Assembly (NCBI RefSeq): GCF_003589595.1
Contig: NW_020654229.1
Coordinates: 6,462,485 to 6,526,484, forward strand
Direction of reading: 5' to 3'
DNA: 64,000 nt
From: Hyposmocoma kahamanoa
Lineage: Eukaryota; Arthropoda; Insecta; Lepidoptera; Cosmopterigidae
Made by a program: the position numbers and the translations under genes. A model generated the notes under the pieces. It ran no database searches, was not told the origin of the DNA, and worked only from the letters and a program-made list of their open reading frames with translations. Each line of letters opens with the position of its first letter. Position 1 is the first letter of the stretch. Below, piece by piece: positions 10,190 through 21,599 of this stretch.

Positions 10190-11320
10190 AAAATTCTGAA
10201 GAAATCACTCACTATATGGAATAAGTAACACTTTTATGTGTATTTTGTAGGTTTCCACTAGATATCTCACCACTTTTTCCAACAATATTCGTTTGTTATG
10301 CATTATAAAATCATAATTGAAAAATCTTCGCCGAAAACTGAGATTGATTTGACAATCCATAGTCTAGAATGTCTATGGTTGCATAAGGATGTACGGAAAA
10401 AAGTTCAATTGAGTGAATCATAGTTTGAGTAAGTGATTGCCTCAAGAGTCACCAGAAACTTACGTCTTGAAGTCATTTGACCAACTCTTATTTCTGTACC
10501 GCTTACAAACGATTTAGCGACTTGTTAACTATCAAGTATTTTCATAATTTTCTGTATTTAACTGATAGCTTCTAACTTTTAAACAATAAATGTCAATAAT
10601 CGTAAATAAAGAAACGTTTTTATATGTATCATCTTCAATCAATTTACAACGGTCAAATGCGCGGAATTCACTTGATGTTAGTCCAACAGATTCAATTGAT
10701 CGATCTGATTCATTCAATAATTGATTAGTAAATTACTCTACAATTGCCCATCACTAAACCGACTATGGTCGGGTCAATGCACTCAATGTTTACCTTTACT
10801 CTCAATTCATTTGAAACAGGGTATACGACTTCACAAATTCATTAATGAAACCTGGGCGGCCGCAAGCGGGGCGAAAGAACAGCTGACTACAATTGAAATG
10901 CCACTGTAAAAACATGATTTGAATATGTTGATAACACGTTAATATTAAGTAACAAAATCTTTAAATACCTAGAAAAATCGAATTATTTCTAACAATATTA
11001 TTTTATACCATACCTAGGTACGTACTTATTTACATACAGTTTAAAGGATATTTATTTACTTATTAAGCCCGTAGTTACGCACGCCTTCATCGTATACACA
11101 TTCTACATAATTTTGTATTAATACATTTATTTACGACAATTTTACAATAGTGGATACTTTTTTAATTGGTACTTACCTACTGTGCAATTCATACACGTTT
11201 TAATGAATTTCCTACGAATTGTAATTCACTGTTGTACAATGTACGAAATATTGACTTGTTTACGATAATTTTGAATAATAAGTACAATCACTACACGCAC
11301 TGCTGGCACATTTCACACAT
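10190..11320. other. Stretch without recognised gene
   Basis: No domain-bearing ORF. It may be the 3' part and flank of the transposase element that ends near 11321. Confidence 0.35.
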
Positions 11321-12389
11321 TTACAGGTAAGGTTCAAAATGCCGACCTCCATGCAATATGCATATTTCCGTGCGTCGGTACAGAGACTGCTCTACTCTTT
11401 GAAGCATCTGCCGAGTGATTTGACTAAACGCCATTTCGATCCGCTGCCTCATTTCTTCTGCGCTTTCACAGGACTCCGCATAAACAATATTTTTATATGA
11501 CCCCACAAAAAAAATCGAGCGGTGTCAAGTCTGGGGACCACGCTGGCCAGGGTACAGGACCTCCCCGCCCAATCCACTGCGGGAGACGGTCGTTCAGATG
11601 GGAACGTACATTTCGAGCAAAATGTGCGGGTGCTCCATCGTGCTAGAAAGTCATCCCGTGTTCCATCACGAGTCTCACGTATTGTGTCACTGGCAGGGCC
11701 ATCAGAACGTCATCCAAGTCTTCTGTTAGGAATCTTAAATAATTGGCCCCATTCAGACTTGCCGGCAAAAACACTGGACCGATGACGGCACAACCTATTA
11801 TACCAGCCCACACGTTAATCCGCCACTGGTGTTGAAAATTTGATTCCCTTGATACGCGGGGATTCAAATGAGTCCAAAAATGTTCATTATGCATATTGAT
11901 AATGCCCGCACGCGTAAATGACGCCTCGTCTGTCCACAGTACCGACGAAGCGAAGTCGGCAGACCTCCCAACCTGGTCGCGGTACCAGCGGCAACATGCC
12001 AAACGTAGATCATAGTCCGCTTGTAACAGCTCCTGCGTTCTTTGAAAATGGTATGGGTGCTGGCCATCATCCCGTAGCACACGCCACACACTCATATGGT
12101 TCACACCACCAAAGGCTGCCGCAGCACGACGAGTACTTGTCTTTGGATTGCCGAGAAAATGTTCCAAAACATGTGCCTCGAATTCTGGGTCTCGTGAACT
12201 CGGCCGGCCTTCAGAACTGGAACCACGGAACGATCCACTATTATGAAGTCTCATAACCATCTTCCTGAAGCATTCCACAGCAGGAAATGGTCGACGTCGA
12301 TTTTCTGGGACGCCATCAATAAACTTTGCCCAATAAATTTGGCGAGGCTGGCGCAAGCTCCCATCGGCTGCGCCTACGCACAACATCAT
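11321..12389 (-). pseudogene. Tc1/mariner-superfamily transposase with DUF4817-like N-terminus, broken
   Basis: Reading from 12389, the N-terminus resembles the DUF4817 helix-turn-helix (LCVGAADGS to RLHNSGSF). A second helix-turn-helix-like part (STRRAAAAFGG) and the catalytic core follow: WTDEASF, then HDGAPAHF and SPDLTPLDFF. The frame is cut by a nonsense codon at 11643-11645, where Gln is expected before His-Asp. It is cut again by a frameshift in a T-run near 11508; the C-terminal part continues in another frame at 11506-11321. The second and third catalytic Asp are about 40 residues apart rather than mariner's 34. The family assignment rests on memory of these motifs; the gene is not functional as it stands. 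Confidence 0.75.
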
Positions 12390-12607
12390 CTCTTAGTAAT
12401 CACTATTGCTTAAGCGTGACATAGTTTAAATAAACACAAAAACAAGACAGAAACAAAACGATGACACCTATTTAGTCCTCACAACGCAAACGGCAATTAC
12501 AGACTGTTACAAAAAATTAAAAAATAGCACCTCTGCCTCAGCGGCGGCACATCAAAGGACGCCGACTGAAACGCAAATTTTGGAATATAGGGTAACGTTT
12601 TCATAAT

Positions 12608-12611
12608 GTAC
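12608..12611. repeat. Target duplication of LTR element (left)
   Basis: GTAC here matches GTAC at 15877-15880, directly abutting the two LTRs. Confidence 0.85.
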
Positions 12612-12848
12612 TATAATCGAGGGCTGTAGCTCAGATGCATTGCGAGAGGTACTTTTAATAATATAAAAACCGGGATTAACTTAAACTTTGGTTTATTTTA
12701 CCATTTTCATGTCTAGGGTTACGAAACAGCCATCTTAATATGTATGTCAAGACCTTTCCTTGTTTTCTTAGCGTTCCAAATACAAAAACTATAATTATTA
12801 TCTATGTTCAGCCAGCAATTCTACTCATAGAGTACAACCTCGTCTACA
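12612..12848 (-). repeat. 3' LTR
   Basis: On the minus strand it begins TGTAGACGAGG and ends CGATTATA. It contains AATAAA on the minus strand (about 12692-12697) as a likely poly(A) signal. It matches the other LTR except for one A. Confidence 0.92.
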
Positions 12849-12860
12849 TCCCTCTTCCTC
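12849..12860 (-). other. Polypurine tract
   Basis: GAGGAAGAGGGA on the minus strand directly abuts the TG start of the 3' LTR, as expected for the plus-strand primer of reverse transcription. Confidence 0.85.
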
Positions 12861-13866
12861 ACAGCTGAAGGGGTGAACATCCCTAGCTAGTGCTCTACCT
12901 ATGATAGGCAACATACATAGTGATCAGCCTTTACTACAGACTAGCCACACACTGCTCGGAAGCTATCAACTTACCAAGTAAACCACCGAGGAGGCTATGG
13001 CTTTGGTCTGCCAAAAACCTATCTAAAAGGACAGACCATGATCACATCCTAAACAAACAAATCAAAATATTTTCACTAGTTAGCTATCCTATCTAATTAG
13101 GGAACCTGACTAAACCCTAACACTTTATTTTAGCGACCCTAAACTGGCTGAACGATCCTAATAAAAATTCTAAACATCACTACAAAACTATTTCCCTAAA
13201 CTCCCTAAACCTAAGCTATCACCAACGCGGATGCTGCTACAACGACGACACAGGCTTGAACATCCATCGGACGATCACTGGGTTACACCACTATTGATCT
13301 CCCAGCTGCCTTAGTCCTCATTTTGCAGCTATCACGTTCCATCAGCTTCACTTGCTATCTTTAACCAAACAAAAGCCAACCCACATACAACGTCAACAAC
13401 ACATTCTAACTACATATTCCAAGACATATATGGTATGAGGGTATACCACATGAAGAATTTCTAATAATTAAATAAATATATTTTCCCAGAATGCAGACAG
13501 TCCTTGATCAACTGGAGGGATGAGCAGGAACTATTCGCACATACAGGATAATATATCTATCAAATTTAAAAAAGAAAAACAAAAGTAAATTTTATCTATT
13601 TGATGGTGTATCCTCTCCTCCCTTCCTTCCAAGTCTGCATGTACAGGAAAATATCAATTTTTCTCCAAATATTTCTCATAAGGTCGATATCATTCCACAT
13701 GAAAAATAAATATAAAAATTAATTAACCTAGTAGAAACAAACACATTAAATTCCCTCATATAGAACTTTTTCATCCTATTCACATGGAGTAGATTCTGCC
13801 TACACAACCTTTTCCTATTCATACCTAATCTGCACATAATACAATTAATCCTACTCAACCAATTCA
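12861..13866 (-). other. Non-coding interior of LTR element
   Basis: About 1 kb between the gag-protease stop and the polypurine tract where pol would lie. No reverse-transcriptase or integrase motif is readable in any frame. The ORF at 13676-13867 shows no domain. Pol has been lost or replaced. Confidence 0.7.
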
Positions 13867-15387
13867 CTACCCTAACCTTCGCGTATCATATCTCTTAGAT
13901 AAAGCAATCCTATCTTTCTTGTCAAACATTCGCTTCCGATGCGATTGTAAACTATCTATACATTCCTTACGAGAACTCATCGAAGCTGCTCGTTTTACGT
14001 AGTCACTTCGCAGATTCGCCACATTACTTACGCGAACACGATTAGAAATGTCGCTTTCCGAATTGTATTTTATATATATTTTCGGCAAAGCATTTTTATA
14101 ATTATTTATATCTAAATACCGTTTTTGACGCAATTGACACGTCTTGTCACTGACATCAACTTCGTTCATAATTCTCGACAAAACCGAAGAGTTTTCATAC
14201 TCCGATCTATTTAGTGAGAAATTATCAAAACTTTTTGATACTAATTTCAAAGATTTTTCTTTCTTTGAGCCATTATCTGTCACGGACTTTGACGAAATTT
14301 TATTGTCAAATTCCACTTTTGACAACTCGTAATTACACTTTTCCAAAACATCTCGACCTAGAACCAAATATTTTTCAAGATCGTCTACAACCAGCAACTT
14401 CGAAGGATAATCCTTCCCATTAATCATCAACGACACCTTGGTGGACGACTGCACATTTATTGGCGTTGCACCCACTGTACGTAATGGAAAACTTGGATTA
14501 TCATCGATACGCAATTGCAACCTTTCCGCAAAATACCGAGAAATTACTGAAACTGAAGCATTAGTATCCACCAACGCCTCGCAACATACATCATTAATAA
14601 AAACAGATATAAAAGGTGTCCTATCTACGCTAGAACTATCAATTGTAGACAAATTTTCTACATGTTCAGTTGCGCTTTTCTGACAATCACGCTGAGGAGA
14701 TCCCGACGAAGATCCACTACTATGTGCTCGTGAATACCCTTGACTTGGCGTATCCTGCTGCACGATTGGTGCTCGTGGCACTAAATATTCCGACTGTTTA
14801 GACTCGGGTCTAATTATCGGTGCAGAGACATCCTGTGTTTGCCAACAGCAAGAAGGCTCCATATTACCATTCACTGGCAATTCAATATCTTGTCTCACAT
14901 TATAGCTGTGATTAAATACATCATCTACTTGGATAATTGTCTTTCTCAACTCCTCTTTAGATAGATACAAATTACTTGCCAGCATCCATTTAAAATTGGG
15001 TATCAAAGACTTCAAAAAATGCTTAATAAACTGAACATCTTGAATATTCGCTTTCCTCGCTAACTCATCTAAACTATAAAAATAACTTATAAGCGATTCA
15101 CTATGCCCCTGTCGCCTATAATAAAATTCTCGGGCGTAATCAATTTGTGAGGGAAATTCCTCTCTCAACCTCTGTGCAATCACATCATACGACACGTATG
15201 AAGAAGAATACGTTTTGTACCATTGCAGAGCTGGCCCCTCCAAATACAATGCAAACACGTATTTCTTCTGCACATCAGACCAATTATTTAATATACTAAT
15301 GGTCTCAAATTGGTTCAAAAACTCATCTACGTCGTTGAACCCATTAAATCTTTGTGCCGGTATAGCATACATATTTCCTTTTCGCAC
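13867..15387 (-). CDS. Retrotransposon Gag with retropepsin-like domain
   Basis: An intact 506-codon ORF. Residues about 1-160 match the retrotransposon Gag capsid pattern (RFNGFNDVDEFLNQF, then LYLEGPALQWY, then REEFPSQ). No CCHC knuckle follows. Residues about 255-350 look like a clan AA aspartic protease: EALVDTNASVSVI, a flap-like stretch, and YLVLGRDVLEKC. The usual catalytic Asp-Thr-Gly reads Asp-Thr-Asn here, which may weaken activity. The C-terminal 150 residues are Lys/Ser-rich without a recognised domain. The Met at 15387 is the first in frame after the primer site. Confidence 0.85.
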   Translation of the reverse strand: MRKGNMYAIPAQRFNGFNDVDEFLNQFETISILNNWSDVQKKYVFALYLEGPALQWYKTYSSSYVSYDVIAQRLREEFPSQIDYAREFYYRRQGHSESLISYFYSLDELARKANIQDVQFIKHFLKSLIPNFKWMLASNLYLSKEELRKTIIQVDDVFNHSYNVRQDIELPVNGNMEPSCCWQTQDVSAPIIRPESKQSEYLVPRAPIVQQDTPSQGYSRAHSSGSSSGSPQRDCQKSATEHVENLSTIDSSSVDRTPFISVFINDVCCEALVDTNASVSVISRYFAERLQLRIDDNPSFPLRTVGATPINVQSSTKVSLMINGKDYPSKLLVVDDLEKYLVLGRDVLEKCNYELSKVEFDNKISSKSVTDNGSKKEKSLKLVSKSFDNFSLNRSEYENSSVLSRIMNEVDVSDKTCQLRQKRYLDINNYKNALPKIYIKYNSESDISNRVRVSNVANLRSDYVKRAASMSSRKECIDSLQSHRKRMFDKKDRIALSKRYDTRRLG

Positions 15388-15618
15388 TTTTTTACTGGCA
15401 CCAATTATAAAATAATATTAAATAAGTATAAATATAAATTACGACCTTTTATTACGCATTCCTGGTGGTTTTGTCGTAACAACATATAAACATTTTTCCA
15501 CGATGGACTTTTCTTCATCGGAATCCTTTCTTCATTAGTAAGCTTGCGTCTAACTTTTGCAGGCTTGAATTACATTATATTTCTTCTTCGTAAAAACATA
15601 TAAAAATATTTTCCAACG

Positions 15619-15636
15619 GCGTTCGTGTCTCCACCA
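15619..15636 (-). other. Primer-binding site
   Basis: TGGTGGAGACACGAAC follows the 5' LTR after 2 bases on the minus strand. It begins TGG, complementary to the CCA end of a tRNA. The tRNA was not identified. Confidence 0.65.
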
Positions 15637-15638
15637 TT

Positions 15639-15876
15639 TATAATCGAGGGCTGTAGCTCAGATGCATTGCGAGAGGTACTTTTAATAATATAAAAACCGG
15701 GATTAACTTAAACTTTGGTTTATTTTACCATTTTCATGTCTAGGGTTACGAAACAGCCATCTTAATATGTATGTCAAGACCTTTCCTTGTTTTCTTAGCG
15801 TTCCAAATACAAAAAACTATAATTATTATCTATGTTCAGCCAGCAATTCTACTCATAGAGTACAACCTCGTCTACA
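15639..15876 (-). repeat. 5' LTR
   Basis: 238 bp, a near-perfect copy of 12612-12848, with TG at its minus-strand start (15876). It is followed by GTAC at 15877-15880. Confidence 0.92.
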
Positions 15877-16111
15877 GTACCTACAGGATGAAATTAAAAT
15901 TATTACCATCCTTTTGAAATAAGACCCTTCTCCTGATACAAATTACATCATTACATTACATACACATTAAACGAATACCTATATCCTACGTCTACGACCT
16001 TCAACGTTGCACTGCATACGCCTTTGTTTGTAAACAAGCTCTGACCATCACCCGTACCACTTCCACATAATGCAAGAACTGACTGAGTGATTACGGATAT
16101 ACTGCACTAAG

Positions 16112-16476
16112 GAGGCAGTCACCCATCGGAAACTCACGACGTCCGAAACGAAAGCCTAACACACTAACCACTACACCATGGAGGCAGTCGACTATAGGAA
16201 TCAAATCCACGACCGCCGAAACGAAAGCCTAATACTCTAACCACTACACCATAGAGGCAGTCGACTATGGGAATCAAATCCACGACTTCCGAAAAGAAAG
16301 CCTAACGCTCTAACCACTAGACTATGGAGGCAGTCGACTATGGGAATCAAATCTACGACATCCGCAAAGAAAACCTAACACTCTAACAACTACCCCATAG
16401 AGCCAGTCAACTATGAGAATCGAATCCACGACCTCCGAAACGAGTCTAACATTAACCACTAATCCACATCACCATG
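16112..16476 (-). repeat. Tandem array of five tRNA-Glu-like units
   Basis: Units start near 16112, 16181, 16254, 16327 and 16400, about 73 bp each, the length of a tRNA. On the minus strand each reads GCCTCCATGGTGTAGTGGTT (A-box region), GGCTTTCG at the anticodon position (UUC, Glu-like) and GATTTGATTCC (degenerate B-box). Stems are imperfect and the units diverge, so these are tandem tRNA-derived pseudogenes. Confidence 0.75.
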
Positions 16477-16479
16477 TAT

Positions 16480-17740
16480 AAAATCAAATGCTGGCGGCGA
16501 AAATCAAAGGTGATATTTTTGCCGCCAAAGTTGCCGCCAAAGGCTTGCGACTTCGCTACGATTACGTATCGCGTACGCAAGGCGACTAATCTTGATACTT
16601 TGTTTATTTAGGTAAGATTTTTTATGGTTTTACACTATTGCTAATTTAAACTATTCTAAAATATTTCTTTAGATGAGTAGATATTATTAGGAAGTAAGAA
16701 CCTTAATAGGTTCAACGGATATTAATTATTTCAATTTCACCATGTAATAAACCCGTACCCAGAAAGTTGTCGTGTGTAGATAAGTCAAATTAAGCGTAAG
16801 CCTGTTGTTAGAAACGTGCGCTCAGCAATAGACGTATGTAAGTTAGTAAAGTACTATTTTTTGCACAAGGTTTAGTCCACTGCACTTGCATAGTAAGTAC
16901 TGGTTGGAAACTTGACATTCTCGCATCTTTGAAGATTTCGGCAATTATCTCCGAAATCCAAGTTTTCTCACGATATTTTCATTTCCAAGCAAGTGATGAA
17001 AATTTATTTTATTTTTATTTTTTATTTTTTATTTATGCCACAATGTACAGACATCAGATACAGAAAGTGAGGAAAATAAAAACACTTAAAAATTAATACA
17101 ACAGGCATATCTGTGCCCAATTATTACTGTGCTCAACATTCATTTTAAAACATTTAGATATACTTAAACAGACACTAAATCAATCATAAAAAAAAAATTA
17201 AATTAAATTAAAATTACAATAATTAATTCGTGGTCAACGATCAAAACTAATTTCTTGACGTTTACCGACCTTCAGGTTGCACCTTTACGATGAAAGTGTC
17301 CCAATACAAAATTCCAACTTTTTGGGAATAAAAAAGAAAATAATATTTCAAGTTTTTTTATATTATTTTATTTATTACCTACTCTTGGAGTACTAAAGGT
17401 GATGGCCTTATTAGTCTTTGAAAATAATGAGGAAAAATGGAACTTTACAACTGAAAATTGTTTCTGATCATTTTAATGTTCAACAATTTAAAAACATAAT
17501 TTACAAAAACTAGTCGCCAATAGGTCTTTTTTTTAACGATTTTTTGTTATCATTTATCGTATTAAGAATTAAGTCTTTTTAATGTTCATCAGCTAAGCAA
17601 GATGTCATAACCCTTGATATTGTTTTGTGGTCCCTGTTTCACAATTAAAAAAGAAGAAAGTCCACGAAACAAAAAAGTAAGTCCCTTTAAAAAGTAAGTT
17701 ACTAAAAAAATTTTTTTTTTTAAATATTAAGCGACGGGTC
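16480..17740. other. Stretch without recognised gene
   Basis: It contains T/A simple tracts near 17005-17040 that may be a retroposon tail on the minus strand, and AT-rich sequence. Confidence 0.35.
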
Positions 17741-17744
17741 GAAC

Positions 17745-17950
17745 AAGTCGTGTACCCGGTGGAAAGCGTCACGCCTGTCCATAACAGTAGCACTGCCGCT
17801 CGAAGGCTACTGCTACGGCGTCCATCTCTCTGAGACATAGTTGACAAGTCCCATGTGCCTGTAATTTCACCAGCACCCTTACCCTTCAAAACTGTAACAC
17901 GGTAAAGTGGCAGTACTACCCTGGACGAACTCACAAGGAGCTCTACTGCT
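17745..17950 (-). repeat. Dispersed repeat (ACAGGCACATGG family), copy 2
   Basis: Reverse complement of the repeat at 4380, including CATGTGCCTGTAATTTCACC. The ORF at 17605-17994 arises from this repeat and is not a gene. Confidence 0.65.
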
Positions 17951-18149
17951 ACTAGTGATTTTTGAATATGATTTTCGGAACGAAAATGGCTCAAATGCTA
18001 ATCCGTCAGTGGCAGCGTGTTGTCTTTGCAAATGCAGATTCAACAATAAATGCGGCGTTAATATTTCGACGCGGGAGTAGAATTTTTAAACTGAAAGAAC
18101 AAAATGAAAGGGACCTTTATGAATCAGTGCTATTCGAGCTTTAATTGCA

Positions 18150-18930
18150 CAATTTCATCTTCACCACAGTGTGACTAATGTAACAAAATATTTTTTTAAG
18201 ATGGTTTTACGGTATAAACTCATTTTTTAATTTTTTGATTTGGGTCGCTTTCATTGTAAGGGTGCGAAGTATTAGTCGGATAATTGCGTCATATTGCGTC
18301 ATGCGTTAGAAGAAACATACCGACTGATTCGCTAGCCGCCATGCGTTAGAACAGTACCGACGGATAGAAAGAGACAAATTTCATTCATTAAAATACAATA
18401 GATGAATGCGTGTGGTAAAAAGAAACAGAGATAACTTTAAATATGTGTTTTTTAGAGGACATTAGTTTTATTAATGGATATTAAATGGAAATTTGTGCAT
18501 TTTGTATGTTTGAAGATATGAAGTTAACGAAACCATATTACGTTATTATGTACTAAGTTTTAAATAATAGTTTTATTATGAACTAGTGTATTTTGGCAAA
18601 GTAATCGATAATATTTATTTTTCATTAAATGTTCACACGCATATTACATGAATAAAATAATAACAAATTTAGTAAATTATAACATAGTAATAAGAATATG
18701 GCATTAAGTACTTTATCATTTACAATAACATGCCTGAATTTCACAATTTTTTCAAGTTACGTAATTTGGTTGTATTATGATACTCAATAGAGATGTGATG
18801 TGACTATTTATTTTCGTTAAATGACATCAGCTGATCGAAACTGTTCATGGCGAAATTTCCATAAATAACGTAGTTTGTACTAAAACAACTTTGCTAAATA
18901 GTTTCATACCATTAACTGAATCCGACCTTC
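18150..18930. other. AT-rich stretch without recognised gene
   Basis: A short CATGCGTTAGAA word occurs twice (about 18300 and 18340). Nothing else was identified. Confidence 0.35.
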
Positions 18931-19029
18931 AAATATGACTACACCTTGCTGTTACACCCTGTATATATATATATATAAATTAGCATTCATTTATTTAATT
19001 GCTTATTGAGACTAACAACTAAATACGTA

Positions 19030-20944
19030 TTACGTAATGCTGCTGCCTCCGGTCAGGGACTCCAGATAGCGTCCCGCGGAAAACAGGAACTCTGACTCTG
19101 AGCCAGCAAAAAGGTCCAATGAAGAGTCGAAGTTGAGCAACTCATTGAGATACTTAAGTGCTCGGGGCAGGGGGGCCATCTCACTCACTCTACACCGTGT
19201 AGAAGGTATTGCAAATAACCTGACTTTATTCGCACAGAGGGTTCGCACAAAATTTCTTCTTGGTACTAAAAAGTTTATCCTCGAAAGCAAAAATGGGTTG
19301 TAAATTATTCCTCGTACCAGACGAAACATATAAGTCACAAGAGCCAGATTGCGTCTTACCTCCAACATTCTATAATTTACCATGCCTAAAATAAATGTTG
19401 TGGGGTACAGTAAAGGGTAATAACCATACATCTTCTTATACATATAAATTTCGAGCAAATGCCTTTTGAATTTTCTCTAATTTTTGAGTGTGGTTGTGGT
19501 GGACAGGGTTCCAAATGATGGCGTTACATTCCAATTTGCTCCGAACAAACGAGTTATATAGAAGACATGATGTGAGGTTCGTTTTGAATGACTTTGACTG
19601 TCTTAAGACAAAACCGAGACATTTACGCGATGAATTATTAATCTTTGAGATGTGTTCTCGGAAAGTGAGCTCTGTGTCGAACCACGTGCCTAAGTCCTTG
19701 ACTGATTTAGCTCGACTGATCTGAGTATCGCGTATTTTATAGTTAGAGATTACTTGTTTGCGAGCACGAGAGAAAGACATAATCGTACACTTATCTACAT
19801 TCAACTATAAACTATTATCCCTTCCCCACCTGTACACGTTATCAATGTCCTCCTGCAATAGCGTACAATCAGTATCAGACTTAATAGTCATAGCCAATTT
19901 GACGTCATCCGCGAACATGAGACACTGGCTATTTCGGATAGTTAGTGGCAAATCGTTAATGATAATTAAGAACATTAGTGGTCCAAGGCAACTTCCCTGA
20001 CCCACGCCAGAGTTTACATTATAAGGTAGAGATTGGTATTTATTATAACATACGTATTGCTGACGGCTTGCAAAGTAGTCTGCGAAAAATTAGGTCAGAC
20101 TATTTGAGAAACCGGTAGATACCAATTTTCTCAGTAATACATCACATTTAATCCGATCGAACGCTTTCTGAAAGTCTAGGTATACCGCGTCGACTTGTTT
20201 TCTGGAGTCTAACTCGTTAGAGATGGTCGTGGTAAAATTCATGAGATTGGAAGCAGTAGAGCGGCCGGGTAGAAATCCATGCTGTTGGTCACAGAACCAC
20301 CCCTTAAGTTGCTCATAAATAGACTTGTGCAAAACGGTTTCCATGACTTTGGCAAAAACAGATAATACAGCTACGGCGCGGTAATTCATTATTTCAGATT
20401 TGTGACCAGATTTATGTATTGGTATGACTTTTGATGTTTTCCAAACCTTGGGGTATGTATTGCGTTTCAACGATAAATTAATGATATGGAATAGGGGGTC
20501 AGTGAATACCTCCCTGCAATCCTTTACAATCACCTGTGGAATACCGTCTGGCCCTTGGGTCAGTTTAGGCTTCAGTTGTTTCATGGCTCTATAAATATTG
20601 GATTTCGTTACTTGGTTCACACTTACATGTCGATCGGAAAACAGCTGGTACGATGAGCGTATTGCCGTAGCTACAGCAGCAAAAGCATCATCGGGAATCA
20701 ATGCGGGAGCAGAAGTCAGATAAACGCTTCTGAAAAATGTCGCGAAATCATTAGCAACTTCTTGTGAGTTGGATCTACCAAACACAGACGGATCGTTTGA
20801 CTGTCTGATCGACTTAATGTGCGACCAAAATACTCTAGGGTTCAACTTGATATTGTTTTCCACTTTATTCATGTGAGCATTGTTACATGTAGCCGTCAGC
20901 AACTTGCATTGTTTGCGATAGTAATAGAAGAAACCGTAATACAA
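19030..20944 (-). pseudogene. Non-LTR retrotransposon reverse transcriptase (CR1/jockey-like), broken
   Basis: Four successive ORFs in different frames make one decayed polymerase. 20944-20090 has GPDGIP, NYRAVAVLSVFAKVME, QHGFLPGRST and DFQKAFDRI. 20005-19805 has GQGSCLGPLMF and the active site FADDVKL. 19804-19436 has FLGTWFD-like thumb sequence. 19458-19030 is the C-terminal tail. The 5' endonuclease part is absent. At least three frame breaks separate the pieces. Clade not proven. Confidence 0.8.
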
Positions 20945-21104
20945 ATCGTGTTTAGTACTTTTAAGTTAACGCAAGGGCAGCTATATTGAACAATTGAAAT
21001 TTTACTGAGTTCACAGAACAGCTCACATATGTTACAAGTGGTGTCTGTTGGATCATAGACTATTGTGCATGTCCAATGTGGGTTGGGAATGTTTTATAAT
21101 TTTT

Positions 21105-21285
21105 TTTTTGATGCCAAGTGATAGGATGAACAAGTCATGCGCCTGATGGTAAGCTACACTCCTGTACATAACAATTGCAGTCCCATTCCGAGCTTTACAG
21201 CAAAGCAAAGATCTGAAGGGCACTGCCATTGCGTCCGTCACACTGCGACATAAATTAACTAGTCCCACGTGCCAGTAATTTCACC
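21105..21285 (-). repeat. Dispersed repeat (ACAGGCACATGG family), copy 3
   Basis: Reverse-complement copy with CAGTAATTTCACC at its end and GACTTGTTC-type sequence at its other end. Confidence 0.6.
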
Positions 21286-21418
21286 AAAAGTTCACAGATC
21301 CACATATCTTCTTAGATAGTTTATATAGTCAACCTACTAACAATTAATCTTCAATTTGAAGGTCAAACTGAGTATTGAAATGAAATAATTTAAACTTCCT
21401 AAATAAGTGAGTTTTATG

Positions 21419-21580
21419 GTCGTATTCCAGAACTCTACACAATGCTCAAGTCAGGACTTGAGTATGATTTAAAGCACTAGAAATTATACTCAAGTCCTGA
21501 CGTTTAGGGTTGTATTTCCAGTACTTGAAATCATACTCAAATCCTGACTTGAGCAATGAGTAGAGTTCTGGAATACGTCC
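21419..21580. mobile_element. MITE (GGTCGTATTCC family), copy 2
   Basis: Full-length copy with both inverted ends; the right end reads GAATACGTCC, so it carries a substitution. Flanks do not match, so the duplication has decayed or the ends are slightly off. Confidence 0.75.
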
Positions 21581-21599
21581 CTAAGACTGGCATTGTAGT

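Larger units (their letters stand above)
12612..15876 (-). mobile_element. Non-autonomous LTR retrotransposon (gag-protease only)
   Basis: A 3265-bp element bounded by 237/238-bp LTRs that differ by a single A in an A-run, with 4-bp GTAC duplications. On the minus strand the order is 5' LTR (15876-15639), primer site, a gag-protease ORF (15387-13867), about 1 kb without open frame, polypurine tract and 3' LTR (12848-12612). No reverse transcriptase, RNase H or integrase is present, so it depends on proteins from a relative. Gag style and 4-bp duplications suggest Ty3/gypsy, but without pol this is inference. Near-identical LTRs mean a recent insertion. Confidence 0.9.
9953..18965. mobile_element. 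Inverted-repeat pair bracketing 9 kb (putative composite TIR element)
   Basis: Left end 9953-9985 (TACAGGGTGTAAC then GCAAGGTGTAGTCATATT) and right end 18932-18965 are inverted copies over about 33 bp. They differ at one internal base, and TA-rich sequence lies outside. A broken transposase (11321-12389), an LTR retrotransposon and a tRNA-like array lie between. The two ends may instead belong to separate copies of one family, since no single element was proven. Confidence 0.4.

Noticed and set aside
11918..12256. 112-codon plus-strand ORF
   Set aside because: Antisense shadow of the transposase pseudogene.
16112..16476. 73-bp repeat array as CRISPR or as functional tRNA genes
   Set aside because: There are no spacers, and the stems are imperfect with degenerate B-boxes, so they are tRNA-like pseudogenes.
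17605..17994. 129-codon minus-strand ORF
   Set aside because: It is mostly dispersed-repeat sequence shared with five other sites; no domain.
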